Part shown: one piece after another, positions 52,720 to 63,303 of the stretch
Numbering within the stretch: the stretch's first letter is position 1
Layout: each line of letters begins with the position of its first letter
DNA from: Cryobacterium suzukii
GTDB taxonomy: Bacteria; Actinomycetota; Actinomycetes; Actinomycetales; Microbacteriaceae
Assembly: GCF_004403185.1 (NCBI RefSeq)
Contig: NZ_SOHJ01000011.1
Coordinates: forward strand, 62,001 to 126,000
Direction of reading: 5' to 3'
Length of the DNA stretch: 64,000 nucleotides
Notes under the pieces: generated by a model
Database searches by the model: none
Seen by the model: the letters and a program-made list of their open reading frames with translations, nothing else
Told to the model about the DNA's origin: nothing
Translations under genes and position numbers: made by a program

Positions 52720-53931
52720 TCACGGCAGCGCCTGCCCGAGCACATCGGCCCGATGGCGCATCAGCCGGTTTAGCAGTTCCGCCTCACGGTCGTTCACTGC
52801 CGGGGACCTCTGGCCGCGCACGAGCTGATCGCGCACGAAGGCGAGGCGCGTTGCATCCGCTATGAAAAGTCGCATGGCGAGCTGCTTCGAACGCGGTTGA
52901 CGCGCGCCCCAGGCCAGGGCCTGCCGGCGTCCGGAATCGGTACCGAGCATGGAGACCTCGGCCGCGGTGAACCAGCCGGCCATGGAGTATTCGTGCAGCC
53001 GCCGCAGGGTCATTCGGGCCTCCTGGCGGCGCAGGAACACGACTACGAGAATCGCGACGATGAACAGCGGCACCTGCACGACGACGTAGTAAAAGAGAAC
53101 GGACGCGTCCCCGGCCAGCAGAAAAGTGGCGCCGTTCCACAGCGCGTGCAGTCCGATCGCCGGCACGAGGCCGAGCAGGAAGAAGGCGACCGCGCCGCTC
53201 CTGGTAACGCTGCGCCGGGCGGCCAGGCCGAGGGCGAGTCCGGTGCAGATCGTGAAGGTCACGTGCGCGAACGGTGAGAAGACCCCGCGCAGGAGAAAGG
53301 TGATGCCGAGGGTCTGGGCGTTGCCCTCGGTCATGGCCAGGCCGAAATACTGAATGTTCTCGGAGAACGCGAATCCGGCCGCGATCGTTGCGGCGTAGAC
53401 GACGCCGTCGAGTGGGCCGTGGAAGTGCCGGCGTACCGCCCAGAACAGCACCAGCACGCCGAAGCCCTTGGCGACTTCTTCGACGATGGGGGCCTGGACG
53501 ACAGCGGACGCGAAATCGCTTCCGGCCAGCGCGCCCGAGCTGGCCGCAATCGTGATCTGTACCCCGAGGTCGACGATGAGGGCGCTGACGATGGAGATCC
53601 CGGCACCCCAGAGCAATGCGAAGATGAGCGCCGGGCGCGGCTCCGGATCCCAGCGATCGATCCAGCGCACCGACAGCAGTACGACCGCGAGCGGCAACAG
53701 GGCCAGGAGCAGCCCGACCAGCAATGCCCCCGTGCCGAGAAAAGTCGCCAGGTAGACAAACACGGCGAGCAAGGCCAGCCCGGCGAGCACGATTCCGACA
53801 ATACCGAGCATGATCGGGCCGGTGCGGGAGGGGCGCACCTGGCCGCTCCAGACCGGTTCCACTGCGGTGGGGCTCGCCTGCACGGGCAACTGCTGATGCG
53901 GCGGCTGGCCTGACGGCTGGTCGAGACTCAT
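52720..53931 (-). CDS. PrsW-family intramembrane metalloprotease
   Basis: 403 residues, eight or so membrane segments, preceded by a Pro/Gln-rich N-terminal tail. The catalytic motifs are visible: EEVAKGFG (EExxK), GFAFSENIQYF, and FSPFAHVTFTICTG. In Bacillus PrsW cleaves an anti-sigma factor; here there is no adjacent anti-sigma gene. The long C-terminal tail (340-403) is cytosolic. Confidence 0.92.
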   Translation of the reverse strand: MSLDQPSGQPPHQQLPVQASPTAVEPVWSGQVRPSRTGPIMLGIVGIVLAGLALLAVFVYLATFLGTGALLVGLLLALLPLAVVLLSVRWIDRWDPEPRPALIFALLWGAGISIVSALIVDLGVQITIAASSGALAGSDFASAVVQAPIVEEVAKGFGVLVLFWAVRRHFHGPLDGVVYAATIAAGFAFSENIQYFGLAMTEGNAQTLGITFLLRGVFSPFAHVTFTICTGLALGLAARRSVTRSGAVAFFLLGLVPAIGLHALWNGATFLLAGDASVLFYYVVVQVPLFIVAILVVVFLRRQEARMTLRRLHEYSMAGWFTAAEVSMLGTDSGRRQALAWGARQPRSKQLAMRLFIADATRLAFVRDQLVRGQRSPAVNDREAELLNRLMRHRADVLGQALP

Positions 53932-53968
53932 TCCTCGAGAATACCGGCCGGTACCGGGAGCGTTTGTC

Positions 53969-55360
53969 TCAGGCAGCGAACATGATGCCCGGGTTCAGGA
54001 TGCCCAGCGGATCGAACACCGCCTTGAGTTGGCGTTGCAGGTCGAGGCTGGTGTCGCCGATCTCATCCCGCAACCAGCGGCGCTTGAGCACGCCGACGCC
54101 GTGCTCGCCGGTGAGGGTGCCACCGAGAGCAAGGGCTGCCCGGAACATTTCGTCCGCCGCCGCCCAGATGTTGTCTGGTACCGGCGCATCCGCTGCCTCA
54201 CCGCGCCGGCGGGCGATCACGAAGTTGGGATGCAGGTTGCCGTCGCCGGCGTGGGCGACGGTGGGAATGGGAATTCCGGTTCGCGCACTGATCTCGGCGA
54301 TCGCTGCGAACATCTCGGCCATGCGCGAGCGCGGCACCGACACGTCTTCGATGAGCACCTGGCCCAGCTGCTCGAGGGCCGGGTGCATGGCCCGGCGGAT
54401 GGCCAGCAGACGGTCGCCGGAGGCGGCATCCGTCGAGAGGGTGGCTTCACCGCCCGCCGCACGCAGCACGATGAGGGCGGCCTCGGCCTCGGCGAGGGCG
54501 GCCGGACCGTCGGTCTGCACGAGCAGGAACGCGCCGCCGCGAAGGGGCAGCCCGGCCGACCCCTCAGGGCCGAGGTAGGTCGCAACATGGCCAAGGGCGA
54601 TCGGGTCGATCAGTTCCATGACGGCGGGACGGATGCGGGCGGCCGTGATGGCAGCGCTGGCTCGGGCCGCTGCCGTGACCGTGTCAAAAACCGCACCAAT
54701 CGTGGCGACCGTACCGGGGGTCAGTGCGCGGACCCGCACCGTGGCCTCGACAATGACGCCGAGCGTGCCCTCTGACCCGGTCAGCAGGGCGGTGAGGTCG
54801 TACCCGGTGACCCCCTTGACCGTGCGATGGCCGGTGCGCAGCAGGCTGCCGTCGGCGAGAACGACGCTCAGACCGAGGACGGCCTCACGGGTGACACCGT
54901 ACTTGGCACAGAGCAGACCGCCAGCGTTAGTGGCAATATTGCCGCCGATCGTCGAGATGGCTTTGCTTGCCGGATCGGGCGCAAACCACAGGTTGTGGTC
55001 GACGAGCGCGTCATTGAGGTGTTGGTTGATCACTCCGGCTTCGACGACGGCGAGTTCGTCGTCGGGGTTGATTTCGATAATGCGGGACAGTCCAGCCACG
55101 CTCAGCACGATGGATCCGTCGGTGCCGCAGGCTCCGCCCGACAGGCCGGTTCCCGCGCCACGCGTGACCACCGGTACCCGAAATTCGGTGGCAATGCGCA
55201 GCGTCGCTTGAACGTGATCTACCGTCGTAGCGCGCACGATGGCCAGCGGCGTGCCGCCTGCTACCCAGCCGGATTTGTCAGTGCGGTTGGCCGCAAGGTC
55301 GAGGGGGTCGACGGTGACGATTGCGCCGAGCTCGGACTGGAGGCGCAGCAGTGCGTTCAT
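53969..55360 (-). CDS. GlcD-like FAD-linked oxidase (D-2-hydroxyacid/glycolate dehydrogenase)
   Basis: 463 residues. FAD domain: VPVVTRGAGTGLSGGACGTDGSIVL and STIGGNIATNAGGLLCAKYGVTREAVLGL. C-terminal catalytic domain: VAHAGDGNLHPNFV and GGTLTGEHGVGVLKRRWL. Oxidises lactate, glycolate or similar 2-hydroxyacids. No GlcE/GlcF genes follow, so it is likely a stand-alone enzyme. Confidence 0.93.
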   Translation of the reverse strand: MNALLRLQSELGAIVTVDPLDLAANRTDKSGWVAGGTPLAIVRATTVDHVQATLRIATEFRVPVVTRGAGTGLSGGACGTDGSIVLSVAGLSRIIEINPDDELAVVEAGVINQHLNDALVDHNLWFAPDPASKAISTIGGNIATNAGGLLCAKYGVTREAVLGLSVVLADGSLLRTGHRTVKGVTGYDLTALLTGSEGTLGVIVEATVRVRALTPGTVATIGAVFDTVTAAARASAAITAARIRPAVMELIDPIALGHVATYLGPEGSAGLPLRGGAFLLVQTDGPAALAEAEAALIVLRAAGGEATLSTDAASGDRLLAIRRAMHPALEQLGQVLIEDVSVPRSRMAEMFAAIAEISARTGIPIPTVAHAGDGNLHPNFVIARRRGEAADAPVPDNIWAAADEMFRAALALGGTLTGEHGVGVLKRRWLRDEIGDTSLDLQRQLKAVFDPLGILNPGIMFAA

Positions 55361-55434
55361 CGACCCAGCCTATCGAGCCGCTCCAGGTCTGATTTCCGCT
55401 ACCGGCTCGTTGCGAGCCGTGACAGGCTGAAGGG

Positions 55435-56949
55435 GTGACCACTTCGCAATCCACCGACCCGGATTTCGCCGAGCGCTATCGCATCATGTGCTCGCGGGAC
55501 ACCCGCTTCGACGGGCAGTTCATCACCGGCGTGCACACCACCGGCATTTACTGCCGTCCGAGCTGTCCGGCTACAACCCCCCGGCCAGGCAACGTCTCGT
55601 TCTATCTTACCGCCGCAGCCGCGCACGAGGCCGGGCTGCGTGCGTGCAAACGCTGCCTGCCCGATGCTGTGCCAGGCTCTCCCGCCTGGAACATGCGTGA
55701 CGACCTCGCCGCCCGGGCCATGCGCCTGATCGGTGACGGCGTCGTCGAACGCGACGGCGTGCAGGGGCTGGCCGCCAGACTCGGCTACACCCCGCGCCAC
55801 CTGTCCCGTGTGCTCGTCGCCGAGCTCGGCGCCGGGCCGCTCGCCCTGGCGCGGGCACACCGCGCGCAGACGGCCCGCCTGCTGCTGTTGAACACCGAGC
55901 TGCCGATCACCGATGTGGCCTTCGCTGCGGGCTTTGGAAGCGTGCGGCAGTTCAACGACACCGTGGCGGCCGTCTACGAGCGCACCCCCTCGGAGGTGCG
56001 CAGCGCCCGGCGCACACCGCCAGCGCACCCACACCCGAGCCTCGATCTCGCCGAGACCAGGATCACTCTGCAGCTGCCGGCGCGGGCGCCGTTCGACGGC
56101 ATCGGAGTGCTGCGCTTTCTCGGCACCAGGGCGCTGCCCGGCGTCGAAACGGCCACCGATACGAGCTACGAGCGCACCGTGCGACTGCCGCACGGCACGG
56201 CGACGGTGCTGGTGACCCTGTCGGGGACGGATGCTGCCCCGTCCCTGGCCTGCAGCATTCGTCTCGCGCAGCTCACAGACCTGGCACCGCTGGTCGGCCG
56301 AATCCGTCGATTATTTGATCTCGATGCGGATGCCCAGGCCATCGACCGCCACCTGGCCGCGGACCCGGCGCTGGCCGCCTCGGTCGCGCAGACCCCCGGC
56401 ATCCGCGTACCGGGCAGCATGGACGCCGAAGAAACGCTGTTTCGGGCCCTGATCGGGCAGCAGATCTCGGTCGCCGCAGCCCGCACCGCGCTGACCAGGC
56501 TGGCCGACGCGCTCGGCGACCGCCTGCCGGGCCGCGAGCTGCGGCTGCTCTTTCCCACCCCGGCGCAGATTGCTGCGGGCGGTCGCGCAGTCTTGCGGGG
56601 GCCGGGCGCGCGCATCGAGACCATTCTGCGGGTGGCGCAGGCGCTGGCATCGGGCGATCTGGCGCCGTCTTTCGGGCAGACGCGGGCCGAGCTGGAGGCG
56701 AGCCTGGTGGCGCTGCCGGGAATCGGGCCGTGGACGGCCGGGTACGTGGCCATGCGGGTGCTCGGCAGCCCGGACATTTTACTCACGAGCGACTTAGCTC
56801 TTCGGCAGGGTGCCGGCCGCCTTGGGCTTTCGGTCGAACCCCGCGCACTCGCTGCCCGCGGAGCTGACTGGGCTCCGTGGCGCAGCTACGCCGGAATGCA
56901 TCTGTGGCGAGCTGCTGCTTGCCCGGTATCCTCCAAGCGGACAGCTTGA
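55435..56949 (+). CDS. Ada-AraC-AlkA fusion: DNA-3-methyladenine glycosylase with methyl-sensing regulator
   Basis: 504 residues, GTG start with AAGGGG. Residues 12-80: Ada metal-binding domain with four Cys ([20 protein letters not shown]). Residues 85-180: AraC HTH ([40 protein letters not shown]). Residues 200-500: AlkA N-domain and HhH-GPD glycosylase ([35 protein letters not shown], then [15 protein letters not shown] with the catalytic Asp). Senses alkylation and excises 3-methyladenine. Residue counts are rough. Confidence 0.93.
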   Translation: MTTSQSTDPDFAERYRIMCSRDTRFDGQFITGVHTTGIYCRPSCPATTPRPGNVSFYLTAAAAHEAGLRACKRCLPDAVPGSPAWNMRDDLAARAMRLIGDGVVERDGVQGLAARLGYTPRHLSRVLVAELGAGPLALARAHRAQTARLLLLNTELPITDVAFAAGFGSVRQFNDTVAAVYERTPSEVRSARRTPPAHPHPSLDLAETRITLQLPARAPFDGIGVLRFLGTRALPGVETATDTSYERTVRLPHGTATVLVTLSGTDAAPSLACSIRLAQLTDLAPLVGRIRRLFDLDADAQAIDRHLAADPALAASVAQTPGIRVPGSMDAEETLFRALIGQQISVAAARTALTRLADALGDRLPGRELRLLFPTPAQIAAGGRAVLRGPGARIETILRVAQALASGDLAPSFGQTRAELEASLVALPGIGPWTAGYVAMRVLGSPDILLTSDLALRQGAGRLGLSVEPRALAARGADWAPWRSYAGMHLWRAAACPVSSKRTA

Positions 56950-57002
56950 GGGTTGGAGTACCCCACAGGGCCACCCAAGCCACGGCCAGCTAGCCTAGAA
57001 GA

Positions 57003-57878
57003 GTGAAATTTGCGCATCTGAGAGTTGACGGCTCCTCCGTTCCCCGATTGGCCGTGGTCTTCGACGATGCGGCGTTGTTCCTGGACGACGTCATGGATGA
57101 CGCCCCCCGCGACCTGCAAGACCTGCTCGAACAGGGCGACTCCGGGTACGAACGCATCCGCGCGATCAGTCTCGACGCCGTCTCCAACGGCGCCGTACTG
57201 ACCCCGGTCGACGAACTGCGGCACTCGTCCGCGGTGCTCCGACCGCCGCAGATCATCGCGATCGGCGCCAATTACGCGGCCCATTCCTCCGAGCTGAGCC
57301 TGCGCCTCGAAACCTCGGCGACCGTGTTCTCCCTCTGGCCAAACTCGCTCACCGGGCACGGCTCCACCATCACCTGGCCGCGTGACCTCACCACACAGGT
57401 CGACTACGAGGCGGAACTCGGCGTCATCATCGGCCGCCCGGCCCGCAACGTGTCGGTCGCCAACGCCCTGGACTATGTCTTCGGTTACACGGTCGTCAAC
57501 GACATCACCGCTCGCGACCTGCAGTTCTCCGAGGCCCAGTGGTCTCGCTGCAAGTCCTTTGACGGTTTCACTCCGACCGGCCCCCTTGTGGTCACCGCCG
57601 ATGAGATTGGCGACCCACAGGACCTGTGGCTGACCACCCACGTTGACGGTCGCATTCTGCAGGATGCTTCGAGCGGCGACATGGTGCGCACGGTGGCCGA
57701 GATCATCTCCTACCTGTCGAAGACGTCGACGCTGCTACCCGGCACCCTCATTTCCACTGGGAGCCCGGGCGGCGCCGGCTACAGCCGCAAGCCTCCGATC
57801 TTTCTGGGCGACGGGTCGACCGTGACCATTTCGATCGACAAGATCGGCATGCTCACCACGCACTGCCGCGAAATCTAG
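57003..57878 (+). CDS. Fumarylacetoacetate hydrolase-family enzyme
   Basis: 291 residues, GTG start. The metal site and catalytic region read DYEAELGVIIGRPARNVS, with YVFGYTVVNDITARDLQ and GTLISTGSPGGAG. Members act as acylpyruvate hydrolases, isomerases or decarboxylases on diketo acids; the substrate here is unknown. Confidence 0.92.
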   Translation: MKFAHLRVDGSSVPRLAVVFDDAALFLDDVMDDAPRDLQDLLEQGDSGYERIRAISLDAVSNGAVLTPVDELRHSSAVLRPPQIIAIGANYAAHSSELSLRLETSATVFSLWPNSLTGHGSTITWPRDLTTQVDYEAELGVIIGRPARNVSVANALDYVFGYTVVNDITARDLQFSEAQWSRCKSFDGFTPTGPLVVTADEIGDPQDLWLTTHVDGRILQDASSGDMVRTVAEIISYLSKTSTLLPGTLISTGSPGGAGYSRKPPIFLGDGSTVTISIDKIGMLTTHCREI

Positions 57879-57907
57879 CTGGTAGATTCATTCAGGTAGG
57901 AGCACTC

Positions 57908-58139
57908 ATGACCGACGGTGCACAACGGACGTCTGCGCAGGGCGTCCCCTCCTGGATCGACACGGTATAGCCCGATCCCGTCGCGGTCAGCTAGTTCTAC
58001 GGTGCACTCTCGGCTGGACCTTTGCGAACGCGGTACCGGCTCAAGACCGTGGACTCCCCCGTGCCGCGATGGCGCGCATCCGCGACCCCGGGGCGCCGAG
58101 TTCACCGGGAGCGAGTTCCGGCCGCCGGCCTATCCCTGG
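57908..58139 (+). pseudogene. Decayed VOC-family (glyoxalase-like) gene, truncated at the operon end
   Basis: From ATG 57908 the frame reads TDGAQRTSAQGVPSWIDTV, then TAG (57968-57970), PDPVAVS, TAG (57992-57994), FYGAL; after a -1/+2 shift it reads LGWTFANAVPAQDRGLPRAAMARIRDPG. This matches the usual VOC start (PSWxDxxTPDPxAxxxFYGxLFGWTF). It has two nonsense codons and one frameshift and stops abruptly at the end of the next gene. An intact ribosome binding site (TAGGAG) remains. Confidence 0.75.
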
Positions 58140-59288
58140 CTAGTCGTGCCGCAGGCCGATCTGCGTTGCCGGGTTCAGAGCTACCAGCTCCCCCAATCGC
58201 TGCCGGTGCGCTCCCGCGGTGCCGAAGGCGATCTGGTCAGCCTTGGCGCGCTTCAGATAGAGATGTGCCGGGTATTCCCAGGTCATCCCGATGCCGCCGT
58301 GCAGCTGCACGCACTCCTCGGCGGCCTTCACCGCGACCTCTGAGCAGAAGGCCTGCGCCAGCGACGCCGCCACCTCCCGATCCGGGTCGCCGTCGGCCGC
58401 CGTCGCCGCGGCATAGCGCGCCGCCGCACGCGCCGACTCGACCAGGACGTACAGGTCGGCCAATCGGTGCTTTATCGCCTGGAGCCCGCCAACCGGGCGT
58501 CCGAACTGCTTGCGGTCAACCAGATACGAAACGAGGCGGTCCAGGCACCACTGCGCGACGCCCAACTGCTCAGAGGCCAGCAGCGCAGCCCCAACCTCGA
58601 GGGCCTCGCGAACCGCCGCGTCACCGGCATCCGCACCCACCACGAGGGTCGAGTCGGCCCCGGTGAAAACAATGTCGGCGAGCTGTCTGGTCATGTCCAG
58701 GGACGTGACCGTCTCGACAGTGACCCCCACCCCATCGACGTCAACCAGATGCAGCTCGACGCCCGCGCCGCTTCGAACCGGCACCACGAGCACGTCGGCG
58801 TCCAAGGCGCCAGCCACGCTTGTCACCGCACCGTGGAGCCTCCCCTCGCCGTCCATCCGAACGGCAGCCCGAAAGCCGAATGCGCTGAGGTGGAGCGGCA
58901 CCGTCAGCGCTGCGGTGCGCTGCCCCGCGCCAAGGCCGTCCAGAATCTCGTGGTTGGTGCCGCGGAGCGCGGTCGTTGCGACCACGGCGCTGGTCAGGAA
59001 CGAGACTGGCGCGACAAATCGGCCCAGCTCCTCCATGACGACCGCGGCCTCTCGGGCGGAAGCGCCGGCTCCACCGCGCTCCTCGGGCACCAGCAGCCCG
59101 GCCAGGCCGAGGTCCACGGAGAGCTCGCGCCACAGACTGGGCTGGAGGTCCCCCTCGCCGTCATACATGGCGATGACTCTGGCGGGGGTACATCGCACGG
59201 TGAGCAGATCGCGGAGATTCTGCCGCAGCGAGTCCTCGACCTCGCTATACAGCAGGTTGACACCCGTGCTGGTTGATGGAGGGGTCAT
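58140..59288 (-). CDS. Acyl-CoA dehydrogenase family protein, probable non-catalytic beta subunit
   Basis: 382 residues. ACAD fold, with ECVQLHGGIGMTWEYPAHLYLKRAKADQIAFGTAGAHRQRL near the C-terminus. The catalytic Glu of normal ACADs (EGTxxI) is missing here; the segment is FGTAGAH. The neighbouring ACAD, coupled by ATGA, keeps its Glu. This matches alpha2-beta2 dehydrogenases of the FadE28/29 kind. Its 3' end abuts the VOC pseudogene. Confidence 0.85.
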   Translation of the reverse strand: MTPPSTSTGVNLLYSEVEDSLRQNLRDLLTVRCTPARVIAMYDGEGDLQPSLWRELSVDLGLAGLLVPEERGGAGASAREAAVVMEELGRFVAPVSFLTSAVVATTALRGTNHEILDGLGAGQRTAALTVPLHLSAFGFRAAVRMDGEGRLHGAVTSVAGALDADVLVVPVRSGAGVELHLVDVDGVGVTVETVTSLDMTRQLADIVFTGADSTLVVGADAGDAAVREALEVGAALLASEQLGVAQWCLDRLVSYLVDRKQFGRPVGGLQAIKHRLADLYVLVESARAAARYAAATAADGDPDREVAASLAQAFCSEVAVKAAEECVQLHGGIGMTWEYPAHLYLKRAKADQIAFGTAGAHRQRLGELVALNPATQIGLRHD

Positions 59289-60523
59289 CGGGGCAGGTCC
59301 TTCCAGGCGAGGTGCTTGTCGGTTCTCGGTTCGCTCGGCAGCCCGAGTACGCGCTCGGCCACAATGTTGCGCAGGATCTCCGACGTCCCGCCCTCGATCG
59401 AGTTACCTTTGGCCCGCAGGTAGCGGTAGCCGGCGTCACGGCCGGTGAACTCGACGATGTCCGGTCTGACCATCGTCCAACTGCTGTAACGCAGACCGTC
59501 CTCACCGAGCAGCTCGATCTCGAGACCGCTGAGCTGCTGGGCGAGCCGTGCAAAGCTCAGCTTCATCGCCGAGCCCTCCGGTCCTGGCTGACCGTGTATG
59601 ACCTTCTGGCTAAGCCGCTGACCGGTGAGCCTGGCGACCTCAGCTTCCACCCACAAGGTCATCAGTCGGTCGTGAAGTTCCGGCGTGCGCAGCTCGGGTC
59701 GATTGCGCCAGGTCTCGGCCACGACGCCGACCATGCCGCTCTCGCGGGGTGCCGCCTGACCGCCGATGGCGACACGCTCGTTCATCAAGGTCGCGTTGGC
59801 GACCTGCCAGCCCGCGCCTTCGTCGCCGAGCCGGTAGGAGTCGGGGATGCGTACCTCGGAGAGGAAGACTTCATTAAACTCTGCCTCCCCGGTCAGCTGG
59901 CGAAGCGGCCGCACGTCGACCCCTGGATCGGTCATGTCACACAAGAAATAGCTCAGGCCGGCGTGTTTGGGGACATCCGGATCGGTGCGAGCCAGCAGGA
60001 TCGCGAACCTGGCCGTATGCGCACTCGACGTCCACACCTTCTGCCCGTTGACCACCCAGGTGTCACCGTCCCGCACCGCGCGAGTGGCGACCGCGGCGAG
60101 GTCTGAGCCGGCGCCGGGTTCGCTGAACAACTGGCACCACACCTCCTCGCCGGTCCACAACGGTTTGAGGAAGCGCCGCTTCTGTTCCTCGGTCCCGAAC
60201 GCGAGGATGGTGGGTGCGGCCATTCCAAGGCCGATCCCGTTGCGACGTGGGTCGTTGTCCGGCGCTCCGGCGGCCTCGAGAAGATCGTCGACGAACGGCT
60301 GAAAGTCGCGGGGCAGGTCCCTTCCGCCGAGCCCTTCGGGAAAGTGCACCCACGCCAGACCAGCATCGAAGCGGGCACGCAGGAAGTCGAGCCGGTCCGT
60401 GGTTGCCGGGTCGTGTGCGTCGAGCAGCCTCTCGACTCGTCGGCTCAGCTTCGCGAGCGCGGTCTCGTCGGCAGTCAGGACGTCACCGTCGAGGACGTCT
60501 TCGGTCATGATGACAGCACCCAT
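59285..60523 (-). CDS. Acyl-CoA dehydrogenase, probable catalytic alpha subunit
   Basis: 412 residues from ATG 60523, chosen because GGAGAG lies 5 bp before it; ATG 60508 (ATGA overlap with the previous gene) is the alternative. Signatures [43 protein letters not shown] and the catalytic Glu in [20 protein letters not shown]. Pairs with the next gene. Likely acts on a bulky or branched acyl-CoA; substrate unknown. Confidence 0.9.
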   Translation of the reverse strand: MGAVIMTEDVLDGDVLTADETALAKLSRRVERLLDAHDPATTDRLDFLRARFDAGLAWVHFPEGLGGRDLPRDFQPFVDDLLEAAGAPDNDPRRNGIGLGMAAPTILAFGTEEQKRRFLKPLWTGEEVWCQLFSEPGAGSDLAAVATRAVRDGDTWVVNGQKVWTSSAHTARFAILLARTDPDVPKHAGLSYFLCDMTDPGVDVRPLRQLTGEAEFNEVFLSEVRIPDSYRLGDEGAGWQVANATLMNERVAIGGQAAPRESGMVGVVAETWRNRPELRTPELHDRLMTLWVEAEVARLTGQRLSQKVIHGQPGPEGSAMKLSFARLAQQLSGLEIELLGEDGLRYSSWTMVRPDIVEFTGRDAGYRYLRAKGNSIEGGTSEILRNIVAERVLGLPSEPRTDKHLAWKDLPR

Positions 60524-61752
60524 GATGCTCTCCGTACTGCTGCCCGACGCTTGAGCTCGTTGCGGGCGAGCGCGTTCTTGTGCACCTCGTCTGGACCGTC
60601 GGCGAACCGCAGCGTGCGGATTCCGGCGAACGCGGATGCCAGCGGGAAGTCCTGGCTGAGACCTCCGGCGCCGTGCACCTGGATCGCCTTGTCCAGAATC
60701 CACTCGACGGCCTTGGGCGTGGCGATTTTGATAGCCTGAATCTCGGTGTGGGCACCCTCGTTGCCGACGGTGTCCATCAACCAGGCGGTCTTAAGGACCA
60801 GCAGCCGCAGCTGCTCGACGCGCACCCGCGACTCGGCGATCCAGTCGCGGACCACTCCCTGTTCGGCGATTGGCTTACCGAACGCGACCCGGTCGGAGGC
60901 ACGGTCGCACATCAGCTCGATCGCGCGCTCAGCAACCCCAATCGACCGCATGCAGTGGTGGATGCGGCCAGGGCCGAGGCGGGCCTGGGCGATCGCGAAC
61001 CCGTCCCCTTCGCCGCCGATCAGGTTGGTGGCCGGCACCCGCACGTCGGTGAACTCCAGTTCGGCGTGGCCACCGTGGTCGCGGTCGTCGTAACCAAACA
61101 CCTGCATGTGGCGTTTGATGACCACGCCGGGGGTGTCACGGGGCACGAGAATCTGGCTCTGCTGGCGATGCCGGTCGGCGGACGGGTCGGTCTTGCCCAT
61201 CACGATGAGAATCTTCGCGTCGGGGTTCATGGCACCGGTGATCCACCACTTGCGACCATTGATGACGTAATCGTCGCCGTCACGTTCGATGCGCGTACTG
61301 ATATTTGTCGCGTCGGAGGAAGCGACATCCGGCTCCGTCATCGCAAAGGATGACCGGATTTCACCGGCGAGCAACGGCTCAAGCCACCGCAGCTTCTGCT
61401 CCTCCGTGCCGAACATCGCCAGCACCTCCATGTTTCCGGTGTCGGGAGCAGAGCAGTTCAGCGCCGCAGGGGCGAGGTGCCCGCTGCGTCCGGTGATCTC
61501 CGCCAGCGGCGCGTACTGGAGGTTCGTAAAGCCCGCGCCGTGCTCGCCGGGAAGGAAGAGGTTCCACAGACCACGCGCCCTGGCCTCGACCTTGAGTTCC
61601 TCGAGCACCGGTACCCGAGTCCAGGCCCACGGGTTCTTCAGGGCCTGGAATTGTTCTTCAAAGATGGCTTCGGCGGGGTAGATCTTCTCGTCCATGAAGG
61701 TCTGCAGCTTCTCGCGCAGCTCCTGGGTCGTTGTGTCGTAGGCAAAGTCCAT
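60505..61752 (-). CDS. Acyl-CoA dehydrogenase of the ACAD10/11 type
   Basis: 415 residues. [55 protein letters not shown] and the C-terminal [23 protein letters not shown] place it in the ACAD10/11 group; the catalytic Glu position is Asp in GPDE-type members. Start overlaps the kinase stop at TGATG. In animals this dehydrogenase domain is fused to an APH-like kinase domain, exactly the gene upstream here. Confidence 0.88.
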   Translation of the reverse strand: MDFAYDTTTQELREKLQTFMDEKIYPAEAIFEEQFQALKNPWAWTRVPVLEELKVEARARGLWNLFLPGEHGAGFTNLQYAPLAEITGRSGHLAPAALNCSAPDTGNMEVLAMFGTEEQKLRWLEPLLAGEIRSSFAMTEPDVASSDATNISTRIERDGDDYVINGRKWWITGAMNPDAKILIVMGKTDPSADRHRQQSQILVPRDTPGVVIKRHMQVFGYDDRDHGGHAELEFTDVRVPATNLIGGEGDGFAIAQARLGPGRIHHCMRSIGVAERAIELMCDRASDRVAFGKPIAEQGVVRDWIAESRVRVEQLRLLVLKTAWLMDTVGNEGAHTEIQAIKIATPKAVEWILDKAIQVHGAGGLSQDFPLASAFAGIRTLRFADGPDEVHKNALARNELKRRAAVRRASWVLSS

Positions 61753-62822
61753 CAGTTTTGCTCCTTCATCGATGTGAGACCAGCGGCAATCAAGGGTTCG
61801 ACCATCGCGCCGACGGTGTCGAACCCGGCCCCCACCGTCTGGCCATGGATGTAGCGGTAGTGGATGCCCTCGAGGATCACGGCGAGCTTGAAGTGGGCCA
61901 GTCCGAGGTAGAACCCGATCGCCGACAGGTCGCGCGCGCTCTTGTCGGCATACCGGTTGAGCATCTCCGCATCGGTGAGGAATCCCGGCGCCGTGGAGGC
62001 ATTCGTGACGGCGGAAGCCGTGCCGGGAACCGCCATCCGCTGGTAGACCAGCAACAAGGCCACGTCGGTGAGGGGGTCGCCGACGGTGGCCATCTCCCAG
62101 TCGATCACCGCGGCCACCTCATTGCCTTCGACCAGCAAGTTGTCGAGGCGGAAGTCCCCGTGCACCACGGCCGGCACGCCCTCGACCGGCAGCCTGGCCG
62201 CCAGGCTCTCGTGCAGCTCGTCGGCCCCCGCAAGTTCTCTGCTGCGTGAGGCGTCGAGCTGTTTCTGCCACCGCCGCACCTGGCGCGCCAGGAACCCCTC
62301 GGGTCGGCCGTACTCACTCAGCCCGACCGCCACGGGGTCGACCCGATGCAGGGTGGCCAGGGTGTCCACCATCCGCGCGGAGATCGCGGCCGTCTGCTCC
62401 GGCCCAAGCCGTTCCAGCTCGGCGGCATGACGGTACGCTGTGCCTTCCACCCGCTCCATCACGTAGAACGGGGCCCCGATCACGTCAGGGTCGTCGCACA
62501 GGGCATACGTTGCCGGCACCGGGACATCCGTGGCATGCAGCGCGGCCATCACGCGGTGTTCGCGCGACATGTCATGGGCGGTCGCCAGCACGTGTCCGAG
62601 TGGCGGTCGCCGTACGATCCAGCTGTTCTGGCTGTCGGCGACCTCGTACGTCAGGTTTGACTTGCCGCCCTCGATCAAGCGCGCACGAAGCGGTCCGTCG
62701 ACGACCCCAGGACATGCTCGCTCAAAGAAGTCGCGGAACCGGTCCAGATCCAACCCGGGTACGTCGGTGTGGCCGATCCGATCGGCCGGTGAGTCGACGT
62801 CGTGTTTGTCCGGCCCCGACAC
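61752..62822 (-). CDS. APH-type phosphotransferase (ACAD10/11-associated kinase)
   Basis: 356 residues from GTG 62822, one base past the MaoC stop; the longer frame upstream is antisense-like. Kinase motifs: [14 protein letters not shown] and [19 protein letters not shown], with [13 protein letters not shown] at the nucleotide loop. The lva pathway kinase of Pseudomonas and human ACAD10/11 phosphorylate 4-hydroxyacyl-CoAs; the same role is proposed here. Overlaps the ACAD10/11-type gene. Confidence 0.88.
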   Translation of the reverse strand: MSGPDKHDVDSPADRIGHTDVPGLDLDRFRDFFERACPGVVDGPLRARLIEGGKSNLTYEVADSQNSWIVRRPPLGHVLATAHDMSREHRVMAALHATDVPVPATYALCDDPDVIGAPFYVMERVEGTAYRHAAELERLGPEQTAAISARMVDTLATLHRVDPVAVGLSEYGRPEGFLARQVRRWQKQLDASRSRELAGADELHESLAARLPVEGVPAVVHGDFRLDNLLVEGNEVAAVIDWEMATVGDPLTDVALLLVYQRMAVPGTASAVTNASTAPGFLTDAEMLNRYADKSARDLSAIGFYLGLAHFKLAVILEGIHYRYIHGQTVGAGFDTVGAMVEPLIAAGLTSMKEQN

Positions 62823-62823
62823 G

Positions 62824-63276
62824 TCAGGCCACCAACAGGGAGAGGGTCTCGGTGACACAGGCTGGCTTGTCTCCGCCCTCGCGTTCGATCGTGACCCGGA
62901 CCGTGGCCTGCGCGCCCTGCGGCCCCCGGCTGAGTTCGAGCAGCTCAGCACCGGCCCGGAGCTTTGACCCCACCGGAACCGGAGCAGGAAAACGCACCCT
63001 ATTGGATCCGTAGTTCACGCCCATGCGTACGCCCGCAACAGTGTAGATCTGCCAGACCAGCTTGGGGACCAGCGACAGGGTCAGGTACCCGTGGGCGACC
63101 GTCGTACCGTACGGCCCGATGGCCGCCTTCTCCGGATCCACATGGATCCATTGGTGGTCGCCGGTTGCTTCCGCAAAGAGGTCGATCTGTGCCTGGGTGA
63201 TCGTGTGCCACTCGCTGTAGCCGAGGTGCGTGCCGACCGCTTGCTCAAACTCGTCGAGCCCATTAAACGTCTTCAC
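62824..63276 (-). CDS. MaoC-like (R)-specific enoyl-CoA hydratase
   Basis: 150 residues. Hotdog fold with FAEATGDHQWIHVDPEKA and GTTVAHGYLTLSLVPKLVWQIY, which carry the catalytic Asp and His. Interacts with the dehydrogenase products in the same operon. Lies between the SDR and the kinase. Confidence 0.92.
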   Translation of the reverse strand: MKTFNGLDEFEQAVGTHLGYSEWHTITQAQIDLFAEATGDHQWIHVDPEKAAIGPYGTTVAHGYLTLSLVPKLVWQIYTVAGVRMGVNYGSNRVRFPAPVPVGSKLRAGAELLELSRGPQGAQATVRVTIEREGGDKPACVTETLSLLVA

Positions 63277-63303
63277 TGCTATCTCCTTTGCTGTCGACGG
63301 CCG

